Assembly (NCBI RefSeq): GCF_001545155.1
Contig: NZ_CP014226.1
Location: 3,195,930-3,259,929 of the forward strand
Reading direction: 5' to 3'
Length of the DNA stretch: 64,000 bases
Origin: Halomonas chromatireducens
GTDB taxonomy: Bacteria; Pseudomonadota; Gammaproteobacteria; Pseudomonadales; Halomonadaceae
Positions 9,514 through 20,268 of the stretch are shown here, in pieces; within the stretch, counting starts at the first letter, position 1, and each line of letters opens with the position of its first letter. The position numbers were made by a program, and so were the translations under genes. Below the pieces are notes generated by a model. That model had not been told where the DNA came from. It did no database searches and was given only the letters and a program-made list of their open reading frames with translations.

Positions 9514-10785
9514 ATGTCAACGCTTCCTTCAGGCAACGGGCTGGCTGGTCGGCGCGTCCTTCTCGGTATCAGCGCCGGCATTGCCGCCTACAAGAGCGCT
9601 CAGCTCGCCCGTCTACTCAAGCAGGCGGGCTGCGAGGTGCGCGTAGTCATGACCGAGGGCGCCCAGGCCTTCATCACCCCGTTGACGCTGCAGGCGCTGA
9701 CGGGAGAGCCGGTGCGCACCTCTCTGCTCGACCCCGAGGCCGAGGCCGGTATGGGCCATATCGAGCTCGCTCGCTGGGCGGATGTGGTGCTCATCGCCCC
9801 CGGCACCGCCGACCTGATGGCGCGCCTGGCCACGGGCATGGCGGACGACCTGCTCACGACCCTGTGCCTGGCCAGCGAGGCCGCGAAGGTCATGGCACCG
9901 GCCATGAACCAGGCCATGTGGCGCCACGTGGCCACCCAGCGCAACGCCGAGCGCCTGCAGCAGGATGGCTGGCGCCTGCTGGGGCCCGACAGCGGTGACC
10001 AGGCCTGCGGCGACGTGGGGCCGGGGCGCATGCTGGAGCCCGAAGCCATCGTTGCAGAACTCCTCGCTCAGCCCGCCGAGACGCCGCCGCAGGAGCTGCC
10101 GGCGCGGGGGCTGCATATCGTGATCACCGCCGGCCCCACCCGGGAGCCGCTGGACCCCGTGCGCTACCTCTCCAACCACAGTTCCGGCAAGATGGGCTAT
10201 GCCCTGGCCGCTTCCGCCGCTCGACTGGGCGCCCGGGTCACCCTGGTGAGCGGCCCGGTGACCCAGACGACCCCCGAGGGGGTCGAGCGTATCGACGTGG
10301 AGACGGCGCGGGAGATGCATGAGGCTTGCCTCCGGCTGATCGCCGGGTGCGATATTTTCATTGGCTGTGCGGCGGTGGCCGACTATCGCGTCGACGGAGT
10401 CGCTGAGCACAAGATCAAGAAGCAGGAAGGCGAGGATGGCCTGACGCTGAAGCTGATCAAGAATCCGGATATCATTGCCGATGTCGCCCTCAAGCGCGAA
10501 CCGGCCAGCCACCGCCCCTTGGTGGTGGGTTTCGCCGCCGAGACCCGCGACCTGGAGGCCTACGCCCGGGACAAGCTGACGCGCAAACAGCTGGACATGA
10601 TCGTCGCCAATGATGTTTCTGCCGAAGGTCTCGGCTTCGGTGCCGATGACAATGCCGCCCTGCTGCTGTGGCGTGATGGCGAAGGAGAAAGCAGCGAAAG
10701 CCTGCCGGCTCAGACCAAGACACGGCTGGCCGACGCTATTCTGAGGCGAGCCCTGAGCTGCCTGCCCGACGGCCCGACGCACTGA
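9514..10785 (+). CDS. coaBC: bifunctional PPC decarboxylase / phosphopantothenate-cysteine ligase
   Basis: Makes 4-phosphopantetheine for CoA in two steps. The 423 residues from the ATG at 9514 begin [18 protein letters not shown]. The N-terminal flavoprotein decarboxylase half has [11 protein letters not shown], the active-site region [19 protein letters not shown] and the catalytic cysteine in [10 protein letters not shown]. The C-terminal ligase half has [20 protein letters not shown] and ends with a nucleotide-binding Rossmann fold. It leads the plus-strand group dut-algC-argB-slmA. Confidence 0.97.
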   Translation: MSTLPSGNGLAGRRVLLGISAGIAAYKSAQLARLLKQAGCEVRVVMTEGAQAFITPLTLQALTGEPVRTSLLDPEAEAGMGHIELARWADVVLIAPGTADLMARLATGMADDLLTTLCLASEAAKVMAPAMNQAMWRHVATQRNAERLQQDGWRLLGPDSGDQACGDVGPGRMLEPEAIVAELLAQPAETPPQELPARGLHIVITAGPTREPLDPVRYLSNHSSGKMGYALAASAARLGARVTLVSGPVTQTTPEGVERIDVETAREMHEACLRLIAGCDIFIGCAAVADYRVDGVAEHKIKKQEGEDGLTLKLIKNPDIIADVALKREPASHRPLVVGFAAETRDLEAYARDKLTRKQLDMIVANDVSAEGLGFGADDNAALLLWRDGEGESSESLPAQTKTRLADAILRRALSCLPDGPTH

Positions 10786-10831
10786 ACGCGACAAACGCAA
10801 ACTGAATGTAGCCGCACACAACGGAACCACC

Positions 10832-11326
10832 ATGCCCGAGACTCAGCCTATACCGCCCGTCACCCCACCGACCGACAGGCCCAGGCTTGCGGTCAAGTTA
10901 CTCGACGAGCGCCTGCACGACTACATGCCCCGCTACGCCACGCTGGGCTCCGCGGGCATGGACCTGCGTGCGCTGCTCGATGCGCCGCTGACCCTCGAAC
11001 CCGGCCAGTGCGAACTGGTACGTACCGGTCTCGCCATTCACATCGGCGACCCCAATCTTGCCGGCATGATCCTGCCCCGCTCCGGGCTGGGTCACAAGCA
11101 TGGCATCGTACTCGGTAACCTGGTGGGGTTGATCGACTCCGACTACCAGGGCGAACTGATGATCTCGACCTGGAACCGCGGCACCACTACCTTCGTACTG
11201 GAGCCTTTCGAGCGTCTGGCCCAGTATGTACTGGTCCCGGTGGTGCAAGCCGAACTCGAGATCGTCGATGGCTTCGAGGCCAGCCTGCGCGGCGAAGGCG
11301 GCTTCGGCAGCTCGGGGCGTCGCTGA
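10832..11326 (+). CDS. dut: dUTP diphosphatase
   Basis: Trimeric dUTPase, 164 residues. The five family motifs are visible: [36 protein letters not shown], and the C-terminal GEGGFGSSG that closes the active site. It lies 46 bases after coaBC, the conserved dfp-dut order. The N-terminus is about 12 residues longer than E. coli Dut, with a proline-rich lead. Confidence 0.97.
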   Translation: MPETQPIPPVTPPTDRPRLAVKLLDERLHDYMPRYATLGSAGMDLRALLDAPLTLEPGQCELVRTGLAIHIGDPNLAGMILPRSGLGHKHGIVLGNLVGLIDSDYQGELMISTWNRGTTTFVLEPFERLAQYVLVPVVQAELEIVDGFEASLRGEGGFGSSGRR

Positions 11327-11425
11327 TAGTCGAAACACCGCGCCGGCCGTCCCATGGAGCGGGCCGCCCGGCAGGGTCCTCGCAACCTGGCACATGAAAA
11401 CACACCTGTTTGACAAGGAACCGCT

Positions 11426-12823
11426 ATGAGCCCAGTCATGAACAGCCCCGTACCGGCCTCCATCTTCCGTGCCTATGACATTCGCGGCATCGTCGATGAC
11501 ACCCTCACCGAGGAGACCGTCGAGCTGATCGGTCGTGCCATCGGCTCGGAAGCCGCTGCCCGCAACGAATCCACCGTGGTGGTAGCACGGGACGGACGCC
11601 TCTCCGGCCCCCGGCTGAGCGAGGCGCTGACCCGCGGACTAACCGCCGCCGGCCGTGACGTGATCGATATCGGCATGGTGCCCACACCGGTACTCTACTT
11701 CGCAACCCACGTTCTGGAAGGCACCGCCTCGGGCGTCATGGTCACCGGTAGCCACAATCCGCCGGACTACAACGGCTTCAAGATCGTGCTGGGCGGCGAG
11801 ACCCTCTCCGGTGAGGCCATCACTGCGCTCTACCAGCGCATCGCGTCGGGGGACCTCAGCGAGGGCCAGGGCAGCGTGCGCCAGGACGACCTGCGCGACG
11901 CCTATCTGGAGCGAATTCTCGGCGACATTACGCTCGCGCGCCCGCTCAAGGCGGTGGTGGACTGCGGCAACGGCGTGGCCGGCGAGCTGGGCCCGAAGCT
12001 GATCGAACGGCTCGGTGCCGATACCATCCCCCTGTTCGCCGAAATCGACGGCACCTTCCCCAACCACCACCCGGACCCGGGCAAGCTCGAGAACCTGCAG
12101 GACCTGATCCGCGAGGTGAAGGCAAGCGGTGCCGATATCGGACTGGCTTTCGATGGCGACGGCGACCGGCTCGGCGTGGTGACGCCGACCGGCCAGCTGA
12201 TCTATCCCGACCACCTGATGATGGCCTTCGCCGAAGACATGCTGTCACGCAACCCGGGCGCGAAGGTGATCTTCGACGTCAAGTGTACGGGCAACCTGGC
12301 CGGCGTGATCGAGCAGGCCGGGGGCACGCCGGAAATGTGGCGCACCGGCCATTCGCTGATCAAGGCGCGCATGAAGGAGACCGGCGCCCTGCTGGCCGGC
12401 GAGATGAGCGGTCATATCTTCTTTCAGGAGCGCTGGTACGGCTTCGACGACGGCATCTACGGCGCCGCCCGGCTGCTGGAAATCCTGTCCAGGCAGGATC
12501 AGGACGCCGACACCTTCTTCTCACGCTACCCCCAGGATATCGGCACGCCGGAAATCAACGTTCACGTCACCGACGAGACCAAGTTCGAGCTGGTCGAGAA
12601 GCTGGCTCGCGAAGGTGACTTCGGTGACGATGGCGTCAAGACCACCCTGGACGGCATTCGAGTCGACTACGCGGACGGCTGGGGCCTGTGTCGTGCCTCC
12701 AACACCACGCCAGTCCTGGTCCTGCGTTTCGAAGGCAAGAGCGATGACGCGCTGGCCCGCATTCATGCACGGTTTGCCGACGCCCTCAAGCAGGTCGACC
12801 CGGCGCTGACGCTGCCGAGCTGA
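11426..12823 (+). CDS. algC: phosphomannomutase/phosphoglucomutase
   Basis: Interconverts hexose 1- and 6-phosphates for LPS and exopolysaccharide precursors. It has 465 residues, the Pseudomonas AlgC size. FRAYDIRGIVDD opens domain 1. The phosphoserine is in TGSHNPPDYNGFK near residue 108. The Mg site is DGDGDRLG, and GEMSGHIFF is the sugar-binding loop. AAGGAACCGCT precedes the ATG at 11426. The order dut-algC-argB matches Pseudomonas. Confidence 0.95.
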   Translation: MSPVMNSPVPASIFRAYDIRGIVDDTLTEETVELIGRAIGSEAAARNESTVVVARDGRLSGPRLSEALTRGLTAAGRDVIDIGMVPTPVLYFATHVLEGTASGVMVTGSHNPPDYNGFKIVLGGETLSGEAITALYQRIASGDLSEGQGSVRQDDLRDAYLERILGDITLARPLKAVVDCGNGVAGELGPKLIERLGADTIPLFAEIDGTFPNHHPDPGKLENLQDLIREVKASGADIGLAFDGDGDRLGVVTPTGQLIYPDHLMMAFAEDMLSRNPGAKVIFDVKCTGNLAGVIEQAGGTPEMWRTGHSLIKARMKETGALLAGEMSGHIFFQERWYGFDDGIYGAARLLEILSRQDQDADTFFSRYPQDIGTPEINVHVTDETKFELVEKLAREGDFGDDGVKTTLDGIRVDYADGWGLCRASNTTPVLVLRFEGKSDDALARIHARFADALKQVDPALTLPS

Positions 12824-12845
12824 CGGCAGCACCCCGTTCATTTAA

Positions 12846-13775
<930 letters not shown>

Positions 13776-13851
13776 ACGCGATGTCCGCGCGGCACCGTGC
13801 CGTGGCGGACACACCTTCAGTACCGCAATACAACCAAAAAAAGATACCAAC

Positions 13852-14463
13852 ATGACGCAGGCAACTCCCCCACCCAGCCGCCGCGAGCAGATTCTGCAGG
13901 CGCTCGCGCTGATGCTGGAGGAAGACAGCGGCAAGCGCATCACCATTGCGGCGCTGGCACGCCAGGTGGGCGTGTCCGAGGCGGCGCTCTACCGCCACTT
14001 TCCTAGCAAGGCGCGTATGTTCGAGGGGCTCATCGCCTTTATCGAAGAGACGCTGTTCGAACGTATTACCCGCATTCTCGAGGAAGTCCCCGACGCCGTG
14101 CCGCGTTGCGGGCAGATCCTCACCCTGCTGCTCGCCTTCACCGAGAAGAATCCAGGCCTGTCACGCCTGCTCGGCGGCGATGTCCTGACCGGCGAGACTG
14201 CCCGGCTGCGCCTGCGTATCCATCAGCTCTTCGAGCGCCTGGAGACCCAGCTCAAGCAGGTGCTGCGAGAAGCCGAGCTGCGGGAAGGCTTCCGCCCCAC
14301 CCTGCCGGTGTCGGCGACAGCCAACCTGCTGATGGCCCAGGTAGAGGGGCGCATCTCCCAGTATGTTCGCAGCGACTTCCGGCGCCTTCCCACCGAACAC
14401 TGGGAGGACCAGTGGGCCCTGCTCTCGGCGCAGCTGATGCGCCAGGCCCGGCAGAGCGCCTGA
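13852..14463 (+). CDS. slmA: nucleoid occlusion factor SlmA (TetR fold)
   Basis: A 203-residue TetR-type DNA-binding protein that blocks FtsZ assembly over the nucleoid in relatives. The N-terminal HTH reads KRITIAALARQVGVSEAALY followed by RHFPSKARMFEGLIAFIEET, which is distinctive of SlmA. The start at 13852 (MTQATPPPSRREQIL) follows a run of A residues, and a strong ribosome site is not obvious. It ends the dfp-dut...slmA group. Confidence 0.95.
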   Translation: MTQATPPPSRREQILQALALMLEEDSGKRITIAALARQVGVSEAALYRHFPSKARMFEGLIAFIEETLFERITRILEEVPDAVPRCGQILTLLLAFTEKNPGLSRLLGGDVLTGETARLRLRIHQLFERLETQLKQVLREAELREGFRPTLPVSATANLLMAQVEGRISQYVRSDFRRLPTEHWEDQWALLSAQLMRQARQSA

Positions 14464-14510
14464 CTCCACGCCCCCGTCCGTAATCCCTATTCACGTAGCC
14501 CCTATGTACA

Positions 14511-14535
14511 AAGCCCCGGTCAGTGACCGGGGCTT
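14511..14535. terminator. bidirectional hairpin between slmA and rpoH
   Basis: AAGCCCCGGT and its complement ACCGGGGCTT form a 10-bp stem around CAGTG, between two convergent genes. The flanking T-runs are short. Confidence 0.65.
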
Positions 14536-14565
14536 CGATGTCCATGCGAGCGGGAGCGATGCGGC

Positions 14566-15432
14566 TCAAGCGGCCAGCGTATCACCCAGCTGCTGGCGGA
14601 TCTTCTTCATGGCGTTCTTCTCGAGCTGGCGAATACGTTCGGCCGAAATGCCGTAGACGTCGGCCAGCTCGTGCAGGGTGGCCTTGCTCTCGGCCAGCCA
14701 GCGGCGCTGCAGGATGTCGCGGGAGCGCTCGTCCAGCGCCTCGAGGGCGAACTGCAGCCGGCGACTGGCATCGTCTTCCCAGTCGCTGTCCTCGAGCAGG
14801 GTGGCCGGATCGGAGCCGGCATCGTCGAGATAGTGTGCCGGCGACTGGTAGGTTGACTCTTCATCATCGCTGGGCGAGGCATCGAAGCCGGCATCGTGAG
14901 CCGAGAGACGGCCTTCCATCTCGCGCACCACTTCAGGCTTGACGTCCAGGTCCTGGGCGATGGCATTGACTTCATCATTGCTCAGCCAGGCCAGGCGTTT
15001 CTTGGCGCTGCGCAGGTTGAAGAACAGCTTGCGCTGGGCCTTGGTGGTGGCGATCTTGACGATCCGCCAGTTGCGCAGAACGAACTCGTGGATTTCCGCC
15101 TTGATCCAATGCACTGCAAAGGAGACCAGGCGTACACCCTGGTTCGGGTCGAAGCGCTTCACCGCCTTCATCAGGCCGACATTGCCTTCCTGGATAAGAT
15201 CGGCCTGGGGCAAGCCATAGCCGGAGTAGCTGCGCGCGATATGCACGACGAAGCGCAGATGCGACAACACCAGCCGGCGCGCCGCTTCCAGATCGCCCTC
15301 ATCATAAAGGCGATAGGCGAGCTCGCGCTCCTCGTCCGCAGTCAGCATCGGGATGCCGTTTACCGCCTGAATATACCCGTTTAGGTCATGGCCCGGTGAT
15401 AACTGTCCCACCGGTAGAAGACTGGTGCTCAT
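14566..15432 (-). CDS. rpoH: RNA polymerase sigma-32 (heat shock)
   Basis: Heat-shock sigma factor of 288 residues from the ATG at 15432 ([14 protein letters not shown]), with GGGAGAC upstream. Region 2 is [20 protein letters not shown] and following. The RpoH box [16 protein letters not shown], found only in sigma-32 proteins, is present. The region 4 HTH is [18 protein letters not shown]. Gene order ftsY-ftsE-ftsX-rpoH is the usual one. A 24-bp tandem repeat lies in its leader. Confidence 0.97.
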   Translation of the reverse strand: MSTSLLPVGQLSPGHDLNGYIQAVNGIPMLTADEERELAYRLYDEGDLEAARRLVLSHLRFVVHIARSYSGYGLPQADLIQEGNVGLMKAVKRFDPNQGVRLVSFAVHWIKAEIHEFVLRNWRIVKIATTKAQRKLFFNLRSAKKRLAWLSNDEVNAIAQDLDVKPEVVREMEGRLSAHDAGFDASPSDDEESTYQSPAHYLDDAGSDPATLLEDSDWEDDASRRLQFALEALDERSRDILQRRWLAESKATLHELADVYGISAERIRQLEKNAMKKIRQQLGDTLAA

Positions 15433-15575
15433 ATGCAGGTTGTCTCCCTCGAAACCCTGGTGCGTACTGTTCGTGACCGCCATATTTGACGGCCACGACC
15501 ACAGAATGTTCCGCATTTACTGGCTAGCGTGGCAGATTCCGCGGGTGTGTGCCAGCGAGCCGACACACTGGCCCT

Positions 15576-15671
15576 TACCGAGGCAGTATCTCCGCTCTTT
15601 ACCACGGTCGAACCTCCGCCCATTATCGCGGCCGTATCTCCGGTCTTTATCGCGGCCGTATTTCCGCGAGG
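15576..15671 (-). repeat. four tandem 24-bp units spanning the ftsX stop codon
   Basis: Units at 15576, 15600, 15624 and 15648. On the plus strand unit 3 is TATCGCGGCCGTATCTCCGG plus TCTT, and unit 4 is nearly the same. Units 1 and 2 have diverged. Unit 4 encodes the last ftsX codons (EIRPR). Units 1-2 lie wholly beyond the stop at 15647-15649, in the rpoH leader. Confidence 0.85.
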
Positions 15672-16630
15672 TGGCGACTCACGGCAATCCAGGCACCCAG
15701 CCAGCCCAATAGTGTACTGCAGATCAGCAGCGTTGCCGAGCCCGCGGCGCCCAACTGGGGTAAACGGAAGGTGGCACCATAGCTGGCCGCCAGGGCGCTC
15801 ACGGGGGCCGCCAGCCACTCGCTGCCGAGGCCCAGGAGCCCCCAGGCGAGCAGGCCACCTCCCAGGCCGTACCAGGCACCGCTATACAGAAAGGGGCGGC
15901 GCACGAAGGCGTGGGTCGCGCCGATGAGCATCACCACCTCGATTTCCCGGCGACGACTCTCCACCGCCAGGCGAATGGTGTTGCCCACCACCAGCAGCAC
16001 TCCGAGCCCGAACAGCACGCCCAGCGCCAGGGCCACGCGACTGCCGAGCTCGGCCAAGTGGCGCAGCCTCTCCAGCCAGGCCAGGTCGAGGCGCACCTCA
16101 TCCACCCCGGTCATATCCTGCAACGACTCGGCCAGCTCGCGTACCGCCTCAGGCGCCGGATCCACCGGCGTCACCACCACGCTTGCCGGCAGCGGGTTGT
16201 CGTCGAGTCGACCCAGGGCGTCGGCCAGGCCCAGCGCCTGCTGGAACTCGGCCATGCCCTCGGCGGCAGTGATCAGGCGGGTACGCGCCACTCCCTCATG
16301 GGCAGCGATTGCTTCGTCGATGCGTCCAGCCTGGGCTTCATCGACCTGATGTGCCAGGTAGACGGTCAGGGTGGCGCTCTCCTCCAGCTCGGCGTCCAGC
16401 AGCCTGGCGCTGTCCAGCGCCAGCCACAGTGCCGCCGGCAACACCAGGGCGATGGCGATGGCCAGCATGGTCAGCAGGCTGCCCACCGGGTGCCTTAGCA
16501 GGCGCCGGGCGCTGTCCAGGGACATGGCACGATGGTGGCGCCCCCAGGCGCGCAGCCGACTGCCGGCGCGCGGACCCTGGCCCTGGCTGCGCGCCCCCCG
16601 TGGTGGCTGACGAGCGGCACCTCGGCTCAT
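15647..16630 (-). CDS. ftsX: cell division protein FtsX (ABC permease-like)
   Basis: Partner of FtsE that couples divisome state to periplasmic amidase activation. It has 327 residues. A basic cytoplasmic N-terminus is followed by one membrane segment near residues 50-72 (LTMLAIAIALVLPAALWLAL). Then come a periplasmic domain and three more membrane segments in the C-terminal half (ALALGVLFGLGVLLVVGN and others). REIEVVMLIGATHAFVRRPF is the conserved coupling region. Its ATG overlaps the ftsE stop by 4 bases. The last codons form part of a 24-bp tandem repeat. Confidence 0.95.
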   Translation of the reverse strand: MSRGAARQPPRGARSQGQGPRAGSRLRAWGRHHRAMSLDSARRLLRHPVGSLLTMLAIAIALVLPAALWLALDSARLLDAELEESATLTVYLAHQVDEAQAGRIDEAIAAHEGVARTRLITAAEGMAEFQQALGLADALGRLDDNPLPASVVVTPVDPAPEAVRELAESLQDMTGVDEVRLDLAWLERLRHLAELGSRVALALGVLFGLGVLLVVGNTIRLAVESRRREIEVVMLIGATHAFVRRPFLYSGAWYGLGGGLLAWGLLGLGSEWLAAPVSALAASYGATFRLPQLGAAGSATLLICSTLLGWLGAWIAVSRHLAEIRPR

Positions 16631-17295
16631 GCTGCCTCCTCGTCGGCCACCAGTCGACCATCCCGCAGCCGCAGCATGCGATGCCGCAGCCGGGTGATCA
16701 GGGCCAGGTCGTGGCTGGCAATCACCACGGTGGTACCTATCCGATTGAAGTCCTCGAACAGGGCCATGATATCGGCAGAAAGCTGAGGGTCCAGATTACC
16801 GGTAGGCTCATCGGCCAGCAGCAGCGATGGCTTGTTGACCACAGCACGTGCGATGCCCACCCGCTGCTGCTCGCCGCCGGAGAGTTCAATGGGCAGCGCA
16901 CGTTCACGATGCAACAGGCCAACCTTGTCCAATGCCGCCCTCACCCGGCGCGCTGCCTCGCGGGGCTCCACGCCGCGGATTTCCAGCGGCAGCGCCACGT
17001 TGTGAAAGATGGAGCGGTCCAGCAGCAGCTGGTGGTCCTGGAAGACCACGCCGATCTGGCGACGGTAGAACGGCACCTGGCTGGCGTGCAGCCGGGCGAT
17101 ATCGTGGCCCGCCACCAGCACCCGCCCCCGGGTCGGCCGTTCCAGGCGCATGATCAGCCGCAGCAGCGAGCTCTTGCCCGCACCGGAGTGGCCGGTGAGA
17201 AAGACCATCTCGCCTCGATGCACGCGAAAGTCGAGGTTGGCCAGGGCGTCGAAACGCCCACCGTAACGCTTCCCCACGTGTTCGAAGACGATCAT
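16627..17295 (-). CDS. ftsE: cell division ATP-binding protein FtsE
   Basis: A 222-residue ABC ATPase. Walker A is [11 protein letters not shown], the Q-loop is VFQDHQLL, the signature is [13 protein letters not shown], Walker B is [11 protein letters not shown] and the switch is ASHD. Its ends overlap ftsX and ftsY by 4 bases each, indicating translational coupling. Confidence 0.97.
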   Translation of the reverse strand: MIVFEHVGKRYGGRFDALANLDFRVHRGEMVFLTGHSGAGKSSLLRLIMRLERPTRGRVLVAGHDIARLHASQVPFYRRQIGVVFQDHQLLLDRSIFHNVALPLEIRGVEPREAARRVRAALDKVGLLHRERALPIELSGGEQQRVGIARAVVNKPSLLLADEPTGNLDPQLSADIMALFEDFNRIGTTVVIASHDLALITRLRHRMLRLRDGRLVADEEAA

Positions 17296-18662
17296 GCGGA
17301 GGCAGCGTCGCTATCGTTGTCCTGGTCGAAGAGAGCGTCGACAAAGTCCCGCGCCGCAAAGGGCCGCAGGTCGTCCAGGCTCTCACCCACCCCGATGAAG
17401 CGGATCGGAGTGCCGAGCTGCTTGGCCAGGGCGAAGATGATGCCACCCTTGGCGGTGCCGTCGAGCTTGGTCAGGGTGATCCCGGTCACCGGCACGGCCT
17501 CGTTGAAGGTGGCCGCCTGGGAGAGGGCGTTCTGGCCGGTGCCGGCATCGAGCACCAGCATCACCTCATGGGGCGCCGTGCCGTCCAGCTTGCCCATCAC
17601 CCGATGCACTTTCTTGAGCTCTTCCATCAGGTGCCCCTTGTTGTGCAACCGGCCCGCGGTATCGGCAATCAGCACGTCCACCTTGCGCGCCTTGGCGGCG
17701 GCGACGGCGTCATAGATCACCGACGCGCTGTCGGCACCGGTGTGCTGGGCGATGACGGGCACGCTGTTGCGCTCGCCCCATACCTTGAGCTGCTCCACCG
17801 CGGCGGCACGGAAGGTATCGCCGGCAGCCAGCATCACGCTCCTGCCCTCGCGCTGGAAGCGCTGGGTCAGCTTGCCGATGGTGGTGGTCTTGCCCACGCC
17901 GTTGACCCCCACCACCAGGATGACGAAGGGGCCTTCACCCTTGGGCGGCAGCGCCAGCGGCTGCGCCACCGCATCGAGCATCACGGCCAGTTCGTCCTGC
18001 AGCGCCCGATACAGTGCCTGGGGGTCCTTGAGTTCCTTGCGCGATACACGCTCGGTAAGCCGGTCGATGATCTCGGTGGTGGCCTCGATGCCCACGTCGG
18101 CCATCAACAGCTGGGTCTCCAGGTCCTCGATCAGCTCGTCGTCGATCTGCTTCTTGCCCAGGAAGAGCCCGGCGATACCATCGGTGAGGTTGGCGCGGGT
18201 CTTGCCCAGGCCAGAGCGAATACGTGCGAACCAGCCCTTTTTCTCGGAGACCGGCTTTTCCTGCAGCGGCGTGCGGGCCGGCTCAGGCTCGGGTGTCGAC
18301 GGTTCGGCTTCGGGCTCGGACCCAGACGGCTCAGGTGTCGGTGGCTCGGGCTGGGTTGTGGCGGGCTGGGATTCGGGCGACAACGCTTCCTCGCGCAGCA
18401 CCTCATTCTCCTCCTCCTGGCCGAGGGAATCGACCGCATCGGTCCCCTCACGCGCCTCGCCGGCCGCCGGGCCGGCCATGGCGACCTCCTCGGGCCGCTG
18501 AGCTTCGGTGATTGCCGGCTCCGAAGGGGCCGGCTCGGGGGAGGTTTCCTCAGCCGCCGGGGCCGGTGTCGCCGATGCCTCCTCCTCGGCCAGGTGCTCC
18601 GAATCCGTTGGCCGCTGCTGCTGCTCTTCCTGCTGCTTCTTGCGCTTGAAAAAACCGAACAT
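17292..18662 (-). CDS. ftsY: signal recognition particle receptor FtsY
   Basis: GTPase docking SRP-ribosome complexes to the membrane. The 456 residues from the ATG at 18662 begin MFGFFKRKKQQEEQQQ. An acidic Glu/Pro-rich A domain runs to about residue 150. The NG domain follows with GVNGVGKTTTIGKL, DTAGRLHNKGHLMEEL, TKLDGTAKGG and GVGESLDDLRPF. The start is fixed by the FtsY amphipathic MFGFFKR motif. It is divergent from rsmD, as in E. coli. Confidence 0.97.
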   Translation of the reverse strand: MFGFFKRKKQQEEQQQRPTDSEHLAEEEASATPAPAAEETSPEPAPSEPAITEAQRPEEVAMAGPAAGEAREGTDAVDSLGQEEENEVLREEALSPESQPATTQPEPPTPEPSGSEPEAEPSTPEPEPARTPLQEKPVSEKKGWFARIRSGLGKTRANLTDGIAGLFLGKKQIDDELIEDLETQLLMADVGIEATTEIIDRLTERVSRKELKDPQALYRALQDELAVMLDAVAQPLALPPKGEGPFVILVVGVNGVGKTTTIGKLTQRFQREGRSVMLAAGDTFRAAAVEQLKVWGERNSVPVIAQHTGADSASVIYDAVAAAKARKVDVLIADTAGRLHNKGHLMEELKKVHRVMGKLDGTAPHEVMLVLDAGTGQNALSQAATFNEAVPVTGITLTKLDGTAKGGIIFALAKQLGTPIRFIGVGESLDDLRPFAARDFVDALFDQDNDSDAASA

Positions 18663-18750
18663 GGGGGAATTCAGCCTCACGGGTGAATGATCGCTACATC
18701 CTACCACCGCGCACCATGACTGTGGACAAGTCGAGGGGTACAATTCGGCC

Positions 18751-19389
18751 ATGACACGACACCGTACGCCTTCCCGCTCCCGCCGCACTGCCAGCGAGCC
18801 CCGCAAGAGTCATGGCAGCGGTCGCCTGCGCCTCATTGGTGGCGAGTATCGTCGCCGCCTGCTGCCGGTGCTCGACAGTCCCGGCCTGCGCCCGACCCCC
18901 GACCGCGTTCGGGAAACGCTGTTCAACTGGCTGGCACCAGTGACACCGGGGGCGCGTGCGCTGGACCTCTTCGCCGGCACCGGCGCCCTGGGCCTGGAAG
19001 CTATCTCCCGCGGCGCCCGGGAGGCGCTGTTCGTCGAACGCGACGCCCGCGTCGCCCAGGCACTTTGCACAAACCTCGAGACCCTCGGCGCTACTCAGCG
19101 CGGCCGAGTGGTTAACGCCGATGCGCTCGCTTTTCTGGCCGCTCCCCCCACCGACGCCACCCCTCCATTCACGCTGGTATTTCTCGACCCACCCTTTCGC
19201 CAACAGCTGGCCCAGCCCTGCTGCGAGTGGCTGGAGCGAGGCTGGCTGGCAGAGGAGGCCTATATCTATCTTGAAACCGAATCGGAGCTGGCTCCCCAGG
19301 TGCCGGTCAGCTGGCAGCTCCACCGGGAGATACGCGCCGGGGACAGCACCGGGCGGCTTTATCGACGGCTTCCGGCCGACGGCAGTTGA
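18751..19389 (+). CDS. rsmD: 16S rRNA m2G966 methyltransferase
   Basis: A 212-residue SAM-dependent methyltransferase acting on 16S rRNA during 30S assembly. RLIGGEYRRRLLPV, RPTPDRVRETLFNWL, the SAM loop DLFAGTGALGLEAISRGA and the catalytic DPPF are all present. A basic N-terminal extension (about 20 residues, Arg/Ser-rich) precedes the fold. It is divergent from ftsY with an 88-base gap. Confidence 0.95.
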   Translation: MTRHRTPSRSRRTASEPRKSHGSGRLRLIGGEYRRRLLPVLDSPGLRPTPDRVRETLFNWLAPVTPGARALDLFAGTGALGLEAISRGAREALFVERDARVAQALCTNLETLGATQRGRVVNADALAFLAAPPTDATPPFTLVFLDPPFRQQLAQPCCEWLERGWLAEEAYIYLETESELAPQVPVSWQLHREIRAGDSTGRLYRRLPADGS

Positions 19390-19509
19390 CGCTTCATCGT
19401 CGCCTTTCGGCAACGCTTGCCGAGCCGAGGCCCTCGGCGTTACGCTGCGCGTCGGAGATCGACGGCGGGCATGGGCCCGCCGCACAGGACGTCTTTTCAG
19501 GAGGACAGG

Positions 19510-19701
19510 ATGAGCACCGAACTCTTCAATCGGCTCGAACAGAAAGTCGCCAGCGCCGTAGAAGCACTGGAATTGCTGAAGATGGAAGCCGAGGAGCTGC
19601 GCGAGGAGAACAGCCGCCTCAAGCAGGAGCGCGAGGAGTGGGAGCGTCGGCTAACCGCGCTGCTGGGCAAGTTCGAAGAGGTAGAAACAAGCAACGACTG
19701 A
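19510..19701 (+). CDS. small coiled-coil protein, ZapB-like (TIGR02449 type)
   Basis: A 63-residue protein, MSTELFNRLEQKVASAVEAL onward, almost entirely a predicted coiled coil rich in Glu, Leu and Arg (EELREENSRLKQEREEWERR). It resembles the TIGR02449 family seen in Pseudomonas and relatives, and by shape the Z-ring protein ZapB. AGGAGGACAGG precedes the ATG. Its position next to division genes fits but does not prove a divisome role. Confidence 0.8.
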   Translation: MSTELFNRLEQKVASAVEALELLKMEAEELREENSRLKQEREEWERRLTALLGKFEEVETSND

Positions 19702-19707
19702 TCCAGC

Positions 19708-20268
19708 CTACAGCAGCCGGCGCGACATCAGTATCGCATCCTCACGCCCCGCGCCGGCGCCCGAAGTCCCCTCTGGCCCTGATCCTGATGGCATGACGGC
19801 TCTCCCGCCGGCCGGCGGCTGAGCGATAGCGTCATGATCGGGCGATTCCAGCCCAGGGAGCGACAAGGCGGGATAGTAGCCACGACGCCTGCCATCCTCG
19901 TCGAAACCCGCCTGGCGATATAGGGCGATGGCGCCCGCATTACTCTCCCTGACTTCCAGCAGCAATCGCTCGCTCTCCCAGCGCAGCGCCTGGTCGATCA
20001 CTGCCGTGAGTAGGCTCGCAGCCAGGCCGCGGCGACGCATGGGCGGTGCCACCAGCATGGCCTGAAGCTCGGCCTCGAAAGGCAGGCGAGCCACCACGGC
20101 GTGCCCGGCGAGCTGTCCCTCCGCCTCGACACCCAGAACGCAAACCGCTTCGTCAGTCAGGAGCGTTTCGAGCTGATCGCGGCCCCAGGGGCGAGGGCGG
20201 GTCCGCTCCAGCGCCACCAGGCGCTCCAGGTCGGCCACACCCAGGCGCCGGAGTACGCTTTCAATCAT
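19708..20268 (-). CDS. rimI: ribosomal-protein-alanine N-acetyltransferase RimI
   Basis: A GNAT acetyltransferase of 186 residues from the ATG at 20268. Core motifs are VAPPMRRRGLAASLLTAVID (acetyl-CoA site) and LEVRESNAGAIALYRQAGFD, the RimI signature. YYPALS follows. The C-terminal 40 residues are a low-complexity Pro/Gly tail not typical of the enzyme. The start overlaps the holD-like stop by 8 bases. The bolA-holD-rimI order supports both calls. Confidence 0.9.
   Translation of the reverse strand: MIESVLRRLGVADLERLVALERTRPRPWGRDQLETLLTDEAVCVLGVEAEGQLAGHAVVARLPFEAELQAMLVAPPMRRRGLAASLLTAVIDQALRWESERLLLEVRESNAGAIALYRQAGFDEDGRRRGYYPALSLPGLESPDHDAIAQPPAGGRAVMPSGSGPEGTSGAGAGREDAILMSRRLL

Noticed and set aside
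15425..15782. Plus-strand frames with repeated RGSISALYHGR-like or RSLSRPYL-like peptides over the 24-bp array
   Set aside because: Repetition is explained by the DNA repeat; the frames overlap the ftsX 3-prime end and lack start signals.
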